A stretch of 64,000 nucleotides of DNA. It comes from Lepidodermella squamata (taxonomy: Eukaryota; Gastrotricha). The first letter of the stretch is position 1; each line of letters starts with the position of its first letter. Location of the stretch: NCBI GenBank assembly GCA_047495785.1, contig JBLDXI010000032.1, positions 3,472,001 to 3,536,000 on the forward strand, read 5' to 3'. Shown one piece after another: positions 11,638 through 20,501 of this stretch. The position numbers were made by a program, and so were the translations under genes. The notes beneath the pieces were generated by a model that did no database searches, had not been told where the DNA came from, and was given only the letters and a program-made list of their open reading frames with translations.

Positions 11638-12336
11638 ATGAAAGTAGAACGGCCCGTTTACCACCTTCCGGTTACCAACGCCGATTTCGTCCCAATCAAG
11701 TACTTGCGCGATTTTCGTGAGCTGAATTTTCATCAAGGCAACAGCAGATTTGCAGCTATTGCTACAATGTCAACAGCCTTCTTGAAACCGGCAGATGCGA
11801 CCCGTTTATCCAACTTACCGGTTATAATCGATGGCCAGAGTAATGATACTGCTGATAGAACCTCGAAGCGAGTTAGATTCGCTGATACCGATGAAGGCCA
11901 GCCTTCGCCTATTACCGGCTTGATCGTGCGAGGAAATGCGAATCTCGCCGATTCACCTCAAAATCCTAGCAATAAAACATCAGCGAAACCTGTCGAACTA
12001 CCCCCGCTATTCCAGACAACTAAGCAGCCAACAGAGAGCAAGAGCCGATTTTGGCACAAGAAAAGTCGAAGGTCAGATGAGGTGACCTTGACTTTTAACA
12101 ACAGCGGAATAGAAGTGAATGGTTATGGATTTAATAGCAAAAATCACTACACCGCCTCGAACGAATCGCTTCAGGTGATGCCACCTATCCACTCGTCTCT
12201 TGGCCACAGACCGTTTAATCGAAAGTTGACACCGATGAAAAACGGCCGGCTTAAAATTTACACGAGCCCTGCTATGGACGAACAAGCATTAGCCGATCTA
12301 ATTTCAGCGAATTGTCACTCATTTAAATTTCTGTAA
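11638..12336 (+). CDS. small basic disordered protein, cluster member (no TIR)
   Basis: Unrecognised 232-residue single-exon protein. Basic and Asn/Ser-rich, with a SKRVRFADTD motif near residue 80 that has the look of a phosphatase-docking RVxF site (inference only) and a basic stretch HKKSRRS near residue 140. No membrane segment or known domain. It lies between another TIR-less gene and TIR gene B on the same strand. Confidence 0.55.
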   Translation: MKVERPVYHLPVTNADFVPIKYLRDFRELNFHQGNSRFAAIATMSTAFLKPADATRLSNLPVIIDGQSNDTADRTSKRVRFADTDEGQPSPITGLIVRGNANLADSPQNPSNKTSAKPVELPPLFQTTKQPTESKSRFWHKKSRRSDEVTLTFNNSGIEVNGYGFNSKNHYTASNESLQVMPPIHSSLGHRPFNRKLTPMKNGRLKIYTSPAMDEQALADLISANCHSFKFL

Positions 12337-12698
12337 TTTTCTCAGCTCTTCGGGTTTATGTAGTACTCTCGTCGTCTCTGTATAACTAACTTCCTGCTCT
12401 TTGAGGTTAAAATTAGTTCATCTTTCCGTGGTGCATTTCTTGAAAACGGACTTGAATAAAATCATCGCTTTCTTGCGAAATTTGGCTCGTGTTTTGAATC
12501 GTTGGTTTCCACGTAACGTGCACCAAGGAGTATGACAGGCAAAGTATAAAAAAACCTGCCGATCATCACCCACAGTTCACAGCTATTACCGTCATTCGCA
12601 AATGAAAAATCGATTTTACACCACCAACCACCGGACTCGGCTACAACACGAAGTGTAAAACGAATCATTATTTCACTACCGCATTTTACAGCCACCAA
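12337..12698. other. spacer before TIR gene B
   Basis: 362 nt with the 3' end of the 11638 gene, an AATAAA near 12455, and a TATAAAAA box at 12545. Nothing else was recognised. Confidence 0.45.
12545..12552 (+). promoter_or_regulatory. TATA box of TIR gene B
   Basis: TATAAAAA about 150 nt before the ATG at 12699, which would leave a leader of roughly 120 nt. Confidence 0.4.
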
Positions 12699-14186
12699 AT
12701 GTCAAACAAATCCGGGCCTGATTTAGACAACTTTACTCATCAGGCTAAAAAACGACCGAGAACTGGGAAAGTATGGAACAGATTCAACTCGAAGAGAAGT
12801 TACCTGATCAAAGCTACTAGCAGATCGACGCCGGATTTGGAGAATCTGGTCATTCGCCCAAATACGACGATGGATAGGCCTAAAACGCCCGAAGCCTCCT
12901 CGCCAATCCCCGAAAGACCAGCTTCGGCCACTCGCCACTCGAATAACCTGCTTGGGCGAGCGTTATTGATGAAATATCGGCTAGGAAATCTTGCTCCGCC
13001 GGGTGTTTACAAGCTATCATCAGAGCATCTATCCCTGCCAATAAAGCCTGAACGACGAGCAAGCACGCCGAGTGATCGGCAACCTGGGCTAATTCTGCAG
13101 GGCAACCCGCTTCGAATCGGCAAAAGAGCAGATCATGTCATTCTCAGCCAAGAATGGAAGCCATCTGACAGCCTAACTGTGAAGGGTCCCATCAGCAAAG
13201 AAGGGCCGAAGTTTCGCTCAAAATTGTCAAGATTCACCATCCCGATGCAGCGACAGGTAGAGATACCAGCGACGGAAGAAGTAAAGATTATCCCGCGGAG
13301 CCGTCCATCTCTCACTGGTGAACTCGCTGAGAGATATCGGAAGGTTGCTATGGGTGTTTTCGAGCAAGATGTTATCAACGAATACATGGCTATCGGTGAT
13401 AGCCTGATTTCTTACAAGGATGCACTGCGAAACTTTACGAAAAGCTGCCGCGTCTCCGGCAGCGAGGCGACTGGTACCGAGCTGACCCTACCAAGCCTCG
13501 AATCTTCTGTACAAAAATTTTCTGTTACGCTAACTTCTGCTGGTAAGAGGCAAACGTTCAGGCAACGTGATATTCCGCCGAATATTCTAAATAAGATGCA
13601 ATCGTCTAATGGCAGTGGCAGACGTAGTTCTGTTGAATCTGAGCTGGCTCCGATGGATCCGATAATTGAAGCTAGGCCTAAAATCTACGTGTGTTTTCAT
13701 CCTGATCAAAAGCTCTACGTCAAGGAGATATGCAAAGTCTTGAAAACGATGAATTTCGAAATGAGATACAGCAAAAAGGTTGACCCGGATGAGATGTATC
13801 AAGTGACAGAACAAAGGGTGAGTTTTTTTTGTTAAATTCGGAGAAAAATCTCAAGGCGTGAATTTCAGATTTCCAAGTGTGACGCAGCTCTGGTCTGCTT
13901 CAGCGCAAACCTGCCTTCATGCGAGTTGTCTATGCGGGAAATAGTGATTGTAGCTGAAATTCACAAGCCATTCATCGCCGTGCAATTAGTCGATGACGAG
14001 CCACCGAGTCAATTTTTCCAGGTCGTTTTAAATGTCAATGTGGATGATTTCTATCAAATTTCCGCTCGCACGCTCGATCACGATGCTCTGGAGGTTGCCG
14101 CGGCTTTGATAAACGAAATATCTACGTCAAAAGCTACGGCACTTCGGCGGCAAAGTTCGACCCGAAAATCAGGCCAATACCCTTGA
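12699..14186 (+). CDS. disordered protein with C-terminal TIR_2-like domain, TIR gene B
   Basis: Exons 12699-13817 and 13869-14186 give 478 residues. The N-terminal 320 residues are basic and Ser/Pro-rich, with sites such as RSTPDLENL and KTPEASSPIPERP. The TIR-like part begins at KIYVCFHPDQ (about residue 328), continues to VTEQR at the exon end, then ISKCDAALVCFSAN and SMREIVIVAEIHKPFIAVQ. Glu 397 is at the position equivalent to the catalytic Glu of TIR NADases and exactly 24 residues after the exon junction, as in both paralogues. The end is a short basic tail. NAD hydrolysis or adaptor function are both possible; neither is shown by sequence alone. Confidence 0.65.
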
Positions 14187-14541
14187 AATTTATAGCACTC
14201 TCATCTCATAAATTAATCAACCTTTGATTGATTGATTTGGCAAGGTTGAACTTTTGAGAGATTGATTGTTAATAAACAGGAAAGCGGAACGTTCGATTAC
14301 TTTTCAGCGTGGGACTTGTTTTCACGTAGGCTTTGAATTCTTAAAGCCGCCTCGCTCTAACAGTGGGCTTTAAGCAATTTTGGTATGAAGGAAGCCAGTT
14401 CGTAATAGGGGTTTCCGCCTTTGTGCGCGATTATATTATTATTATTATATAGCGATTTCGCGGTGAAATCAATGCTGCACTGTGCGCTACGGGCAACCTA
14501 TGCGCAATTAACGGCCAATGCAAACACGGTTATGATGAAAA
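14187..14541. other. spacer after TIR gene B
   Basis: 355 nt with AATAAA near 14270, a short ATT/ATA microsatellite-like tract and TATATAG near 14447 that may serve the next gene. No coding frame. Confidence 0.45.
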
Positions 14542-15366
14542 ATGCATGAGCGCAAGCCTGGCCGCGGTTGCATTTTGTTATTTTTCGCACCTCGTCGCCT
14601 AGCTGAGCACTGGTATGCCGGTGTCACGCTTAATGACTGTCTGCTTGTGTGCAGCACAAAGATTCTGAGCAATGTCGCTATGAACTTTAATCTATATAGG
14701 ACTTTCGTTAAAATGAAGAGATACTCAACTATGACTAATCTTCAGGAGCCCAATACCGAGAACTCTAACGTAACACCTTTCGTCGCTAGCCAAACCAACA
14801 GCCACGCAAACGTCCTTAACAAATACAGCCCATATCGGCCGATTTTAAGCAAACTGTTCAGCCTTTCCACGACTCAGCTCGCAACGATAAACGAGGTGTG
14901 TGAAGATCCGGACGAAGATTCGGAATGGGAAGAAGATGGCTATGTGCAGTATTGGATGAAGCGTAGTAAAACGTTCGACGGCGTGTTGTCCCAAAAGGCT
15001 CGGCAGTCCGCTCAACCTCGCCAGCCCGAACAGGAGCTTTCCGTTATGGTCAACCACTTCCAACAAATGATCGCCGCAACCTCGGATAAACCAAACAAGG
15101 TTAGCCCGAAAGGACGCGGTAACATGCTGCCGTTCACTCGCGGGCCTGATGGTAAAACGAAAATACTCATCAAATGGCCGCCAGCTCCTCGGTCGGAAAA
15201 TTCGTACCTAGGTACCCAGAGTCGGAAAACTGCGGTGAGGCGGACCGCATCGAACGCGTTATCGAAATCAATGCCAAACACGCCTAACGTTCCTTTCATA
15301 AAATCCAACTTGATTCGCGGCAACAAGAAGCCATTACTTTCTGTCCAAAATCGCCCGTTATGTTGA
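14542..15366 (+). CDS. small basic disordered protein, cluster member (no TIR)
   Basis: Open frame of 274 codons from ATG 14542. The first 46 residues look unlike the rest, so translation may really start at Met47 (base 14680) or Met58 (14713). The protein has TTQLATINEVCEDPDED near residue 112, matching the LAPI-acidic motif of the 7006 and 7902 genes, then an Arg-Ser phospho-type site (KRSKTFDG) and a basic Ser/Pro-rich tail (RRTASNALSKSMPNTP). Its stop lies about 100 nt from the 3' end of the opposite-strand receptor gene. Function unknown. Confidence 0.5.
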   Translation: MHERKPGRGCILLFFAPRRLAEHWYAGVTLNDCLLVCSTKILSNVAMNFNLYRTFVKMKRYSTMTNLQEPNTENSNVTPFVASQTNSHANVLNKYSPYRPILSKLFSLSTTQLATINEVCEDPDEDSEWEEDGYVQYWMKRSKTFDGVLSQKARQSAQPRQPEQELSVMVNHFQQMIAATSDKPNKVSPKGRGNMLPFTRGPDGKTKILIKWPPAPRSENSYLGTQSRKTAVRRTASNALSKSMPNTPNVPFIKSNLIRGNKKPLLSVQNRPLC

Positions 15367-15471
15367 CAAAAAAATTCCTGCTATTTTATACGCGCAATCT
15401 TTCTATATTGTCACGCTTTATTTCACTTTTCAAACGCGATTATGGTGATGAAATAATAAATAATTTTAAAA

Positions 15472-17622
15472 CTAGATTTTTGCTAGTGATCTTCTCGCTT
15501 TTGTTATCGATTTCCGGCGTGATGATTCTAGATGGTTAGGCAGCGAAATCGAGCCCACAAGTTTACTTAATTTAGGGTGTTTCGAACACGCTGCTACCCA
15601 TAAACTCCGTCGTATGACTAGAAGGTTCAAGGTCAAGTTCGCCGAACTTATTAGGACAATTGCTGCGATGAAAGTATGCACCCAGAGTTTTGCGACGTGG
15701 TTTTTCATGCCAAGCAGAATTATGGCCGTGACGACGTAGATGATCGATTGGCAAATCACGCCGCGCACTGTTTCCACCACATCTACAATGCGGTTGTGCC
15801 GCAAGTTTCTGCGCAATCGATAAGCAAAGACGCAGGCGACGCCTAGCAACAAGGTCAAGTAAAGCACGATTAAGTCTAGCCAATAGCTCGGCTGCGTTAG
15901 AGTGACGCAAATAGGTGGGCTATCGATAAGCTCGGACATTGGGCCGTTGTAGTAATCGATGGAAAACAACCGATCTTTATGCTGATCGACCGCGAAGTAC
16001 CAACTTAAGAGAAAGGGAATAGTTACGACACAGCAGATTGCCGTAAAACTCAGCTCGAAAATTGTCTGCTCCTGGCGTGATGTAGGCCTATTTCGTTCCC
16101 ACTTGGCCAACTTCAGGCTGGTCACTGAAGGCCTGGGTAGAGGATCAAAGTCGAATTTCCCACTCTCCATCGGAGTTGTAGGTGTCTTGGGCGAAATAGC
16201 TGGTTTTGGGAGATCAGTCAGAGTGTAAACCTTCACAACGTTTGCAGGGGCAGTTTCGAGATGAGAAGCTTTCATCAGAGACACAAAAACACTGACATTA
16301 GCTTTTTGTTCTTCTGTTCGATTTGAAACTAAGGAAATTCCTCGGTTGTTTCGCCGACCTGCCAGAATCAATCTACTAAGAACGAATCCGTGCATAAGTG
16401 ACAAGGCGAAAATGCTTGTTATCGGCCGAGCTGCGCACCAAAATGGGTTCGATTCACCAGTCACGAATGAGATGGCGGAAATGTTGTAAAACAGCCCGAT
16501 TACGACAACTAATAATCGCTGAGGCAAAGTTCTTTGCATAAATTCCCGGGTTCTTCGGAGATAAATGCTTAGCAGGAGAATAGACAATTGAAAAATTGTT
16601 AGAATTGAAGCTAAACCTAGGATGGTTTTGAAGACATAACGAGACAACTTTTCTTCATCCTGCTCTGGGCCAGTAAGGGTTGTTAATTTCGTAATACTAA
16701 TCCGATCGTCGGGACTTCTGCTGATTTCATAGTTTATCTGCATCTCAAAGGTCGACTTTCCAGTTGAAGCCGGTGAAGCGACGAGTAATCTCGGCTGATT
16801 GGGCTGAATTGCCGTAGTTTTACCAGAAATCACTGGTAGAATCCTCAGAGCTTCATTACCGCAGAAAAGGCTTTCGGAAAAAGAGTCTCCGATGAAATAT
16901 ATACCGGTTGTCATTACGTCGTTTGCGCAAGAGTTTGGGAATTCAAGAGATCCGGGTGATGAAGTGCTTAGGATTCGAAATCTCCTATTTCCTATCCCTC
17001 GAAATCCCGACACGCGGCAGAAAAAGTTCGCGAGGTCGAGGTAGCTCATCCCGTTAACTATAACCAGCCCATTTGCGTCGAGACCCGCAAATTTCGAAAT
17101 TAACTCGTCGTCCAAGTCGAAATCAATCATAAATCTCGAGTAGGAAATTCGGTCTTTCAAGTTTTCAGACAAGTTCACAGCAACTTCGATTTCGAGCGAA
17201 TACTTTGGGAAATAATCGATAACCAATATTTCTTCTGGCCTTATAATTGTGTCGACAAAAGAAGCGATGAGCGATACGGAAACTTGTCGGTTATTTCGGA
17301 TTAGGTCGCAAGTTGGAAAGCCAATCTTGCGATGCCAGGCTGTAAAAATTCGAGGTAATCTGCGACAGCTGTCAGCCGAAAAAGGTCCAATGGCTAACGA
17401 AGCAGAGTTTTCCTCCAGGTCTTGAAATAAGTTATCGTTGAATTTTTCGCTATCAGAAAAAAATGTCGCGCTAATTGATTCCTTCGCTACAGCTGAAGTT
17501 ATTGCTTCGCTGCATTCTCGGGAATCAGATCGAATAAAAGTCAAGACATTTTTAGAGTTGGAATTGCTAATTAGCGATACCAGAACGCAGGTAATTAGAA
17601 CATCTAACTTGAAGCACCACAT
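15472..17622 (-). CDS. class C (GABA-B-like) G protein-coupled receptor, intronless
   Basis: 716 residues in one exon. Residues 1-23 look like a signal peptide; 25-325 form a Venus-flytrap-type ligand domain. Seven membrane segments at about 330-355, 370-388, 398-422, 519-542, 581-602, 621-638 and 646-670 are followed by a basic tail. Cys396 before TM3 and Cys572 before TM5 fit the conserved extracellular disulphide. There is no Cys-rich linker between the flytrap and TM1, which points to the GABA-B rather than the mGluR branch. Unusually, the second intracellular loop (423-518) is about 95 residues and Ser/Thr/Pro-rich. Ligand and partner cannot be read from sequence. It lies opposite to the surrounding TIR cluster. 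Confidence 0.75.
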   Translation of the reverse strand: MWCFKLDVLITCVLVSLISNSNSKNVLTFIRSDSRECSEAITSAVAKESISATFFSDSEKFNDNLFQDLEENSASLAIGPFSADSCRRLPRIFTAWHRKIGFPTCDLIRNNRQVSVSLIASFVDTIIRPEEILVIDYFPKYSLEIEVAVNLSENLKDRISYSRFMIDFDLDDELISKFAGLDANGLVIVNGMSYLDLANFFCRVSGFRGIGNRRFRILSTSSPGSLEFPNSCANDVMTTGIYFIGDSFSESLFCGNEALRILPVISGKTTAIQPNQPRLLVASPASTGKSTFEMQINYEISRSPDDRISITKLTTLTGPEQDEEKLSRYVFKTILGLASILTIFQLSILLLSIYLRRTREFMQRTLPQRLLVVVIGLFYNISAISFVTGESNPFWCAARPITSIFALSLMHGFVLSRLILAGRRNNRGISLVSNRTEEQKANVSVFVSLMKASHLETAPANVVKVYTLTDLPKPAISPKTPTTPMESGKFDFDPLPRPSVTSLKLAKWERNRPTSRQEQTIFELSFTAICCVVTIPFLLSWYFAVDQHKDRLFSIDYYNGPMSELIDSPPICVTLTQPSYWLDLIVLYLTLLLGVACVFAYRLRRNLRHNRIVDVVETVRGVICQSIIYVVTAIILLGMKNHVAKLWVHTFIAAIVLISSANLTLNLLVIRRSLWVAACSKHPKLSKLVGSISLPNHLESSRRKSITKARRSLAKI

Positions 17623-18145
17623 GTTTTTTTTATGATATAATGGCTCTGATTTGTGACGCCGACATTGTTTTAGTTTTTTCGCTAACCTTCTCCCCCTCTT
17701 CCTACGAATCGAGGCATTTTATTAAGGAAGCTTGCCGTTTCGAGGTTAGACAGGACGTAATTTTTTTTATTGTCTGTGAAAAAACTTGTCTGCGTAGTCT
17801 CAGAAGAGCGCAAGAAAAAAATACGTAAAAGGGCAGTACCCAGGCGGCGCCGATAATTTCAATTTACGTTAAATCGATCTGCGCGGCAGCGAGGAAGGTA
17901 TTTTATTATGATGAATAATTAACGAGATCGAGAACGAAAACCGGAAACGTAGGGCCTTCTGTAAATACGCTGGCACCTTGGCTGCGTTTAGCAACTATAT
18001 AACGCCTATCATTCGATTCGCCTTTCCACGTTCGGACTATCAAAAATGATAGCATGGTATTTTGGGGCAGTCGGCTTCGCTAAAATAAAAAACGCCGCCG
18101 CTTGACTGATATTTATCTTGGCAACATACTAGCAACAGGGCGATC
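17623..18145. other. divergent promoter region, receptor / TIR gene C
   Basis: 523 nt between two divergent starts. TATATAAC at 17996-18003 lies about 140 nt before ATG 18146 and is a good TATA candidate for the TIR gene. A 62-codon frame at 17640-17828 looks like chance. Confidence 0.45.
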
Positions 18146-20190
18146 ATGTTCGACGACGATCTATTGACTCCATCGCCGTTCACTTTGCCATCAGTTGGTC
18201 TTTCATATTCACCCTCGCCGTCAGTCAATTCGCGCTATAATAACAATTCAATGGACTATGTTTTAACTGAACGTGAGGGGGCGACGTCGTTTTTCACGTA
18301 TTACACACCGCCCCGGGATCATCCACGCCCTAGAACTATGACTCCGACCAAGTTCCGGCAGGACAAGTTTATCACCCCGAAGTTTCTAGTGTCAACCGGT
18401 GGCCCGGGTCTGAAGCGGAATATTCAAACCCTGACGAAATCCCCAGTTCGCCATTCGGTGCCGCCGCGACTTGTCACGCCAAACGCAGTGTTCTATGAGG
18501 CCGTTGCGCCCGAAAAAGTTCCAGCAGACGCCCTGCAGACGCCGCGAAAATCACCGCAAAAAGTTGCGGAGAAATACCCGTCGATTTACCCGCGCCATAG
18601 CAACACGCCCCGAGCTGCTAAGGAATTTAAAACCGCCGAAGGTTTCATTTCATCGCAAAAGTGCCGATGGGAAGCTGCCGATCGAATCCTAACCGATCGC
18701 AGTAAGACAATGATTGCATGGACGCCGAAGGCCTCGCCGTCGAACGGAGCTTCCCCGCTGTCCGGGTTCTACCCGGAAATCACCAACAGCCGCACTGTTA
18801 CGCCGTCTAAATATCGACCAAATTTCACGAGCTCGTCAGTGAACACGAACGCTCGATTTATTGATATCGATATCGCCGCTTCAGCATCGCCGGCTACCGT
18901 AGTTTACGTGCAGCCGTTGACAAAAGCTGGGCGTCTCTTAACCCCGACAAAATACCGAAATCCATCGTCCAACTCCCGGCGCGAGCCGCAGGTCCTGTTC
19001 CCCATGGCTTTTCTGTCCAATGTCTCGACCCCGTCGCAAGACCTGGAAGTTATGGCGATTAAAGCCAAGGCTGATGATGTGATATCTTGGTCGTCGATTT
19101 CCTCATCAGAGGACGACGGAGAAAAAACTACAGTCGCAGGGAAATCTGCGAAAAAGAGTGTCAAAGTCACGTTCAACGAGGCGATAGTTGTTAGGGAAGG
19201 GACCAAAACCACCGTCTCCAATCCAGGCTCAATATGTCGAGTTGGTCTTAGGCACCGATCTTCATCGGCTGATTCAGTCAGACCCTGCGAGTTCACGAAG
19301 GACGAATCTTGGCAGGAAGACTCGACAGTTCTTAGGCACAAATTAGAAATCAGCAAGAATGACATAACGCCATGCCACTACGACGTTGCTGTCGAAATTC
19401 TGACCGGCGACTTTTTCAACGAGGTCAACGAACGATTCGGCCGGCTCTACGTCAAACACATTATTCAACTAGCGAATCGGCCGAAAAAGCGAGCTCAATC
19501 ACGAGTCATTATGAGGCATAGCCTAGATACCAGCTCGAAATTTGAGCAGTCTTTAGCCGCGGCGAAAGCTGTATTACAGAAACGGCCGCATCGAACGTCT
19601 TTGACTAGAGCTCAATCGGCCGAATGTTTACTGCCTTTGATTGAAGCGGAAACAATTAGTGCCGATGATGCTGTTATTGACCTGAAAGATGACGACAGCG
19701 ATTCGGATCAGCCCGGACGTAGGCGGCGGGTGTTTATCAGCTACGCACCGGAACAAAAGCACATCGCCCACGCAATTTGGAAGAAACTTCTACCAATCTA
19801 CGACGTGGCGATCGATGAAAATGTTGATCGATCGAATCCGCCCACGGAGGAGATAAAGAAAGGGGTGAGTTGCTGCGTATTTTAACAATGCTAAATGTTT
19901 AACTAATATCGATTCGTCCGTTCACCTAGATCAAACGAGCTGATTTGGTAATTATGTGCTATAGCGAGAGCTACGCATCGGTTATATACCCGGACAGTGA
20001 GGCTTATGTCATAAATGAGTTGCGAAAGCCGGTGATGCCGATATGTGTCGAGCAAGATTACGAGGCTGAAGGATGGCTGGCGAAAATTCTCAGAGCCGAC
20101 TACGTAACGCCTGAAACAACTCTGCTAGAGCCTGTCCTAGATGAAGATCTCGACAGCCTGTTGACGGACATCGAACATTTATTGCCTTAA
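18146..20190 (+). CDS. TP-repeat protein with C-terminal TIR_2 domain, TIR gene C
   Basis: Exons 18146-19864 and 19930-20190 give 659 residues. The long N-terminal part is disordered, basic and Thr/Ser-Pro-rich, with repeated TP-K-Y/F-R units at residues 66, 219 and 266 (TPTKFR, TPSKYR, TPTKYR) and looser copies elsewhere. From about residue 527 comes the clearest TIR_2 domain of the cluster: RRVFISYAPEQKHIA, a helix ending EEIKKG, then IKRADLVIMCYSESY, DSEAYVINELRKPVMPI and EAEGWLAKIL near the end. Glu597 is a candidate catalytic residue, 24 residues after the conserved phase-0 junction. TIR_2 proteins in animals are adaptors or predicted NAD-processing enzymes; which applies here is open. 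Confidence 0.72.
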
Positions 20191-20501
20191 AAATTTATGC
20201 CCGTGTGAATTTTAAATATTTTTTAGGTTTTTTCAAATTTTCATGAAACTTTTTATGTATCCTCTCGCATCTGCTCTGATGATAAAAATAACTTCAATAA
20301 TGGTACCTGTTCTGTCTACGGTACGTTGCATGTCGCAATGTTGACATCCATTCTTGTGGCTGAAGTTACAGCACGCAGGTGTTGTGCACTTGTGTTATCA
20401 ACGCATAACAATTCCACACACACATACATTACTACTACCTATAGCACACACATACATTAAAACCAAGTTGGGTATAGAGACCAGTTTTAGTATACTGAAA
20501 T
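20191..20501. other. spacer between TIR and glycosyltransferase clusters
   Basis: 311 nt, AT-rich, with a CA-rich stretch (ACACACATACATTA appears twice near 20417 and 20446). No gene or clear TATA box seen. Confidence 0.4.
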
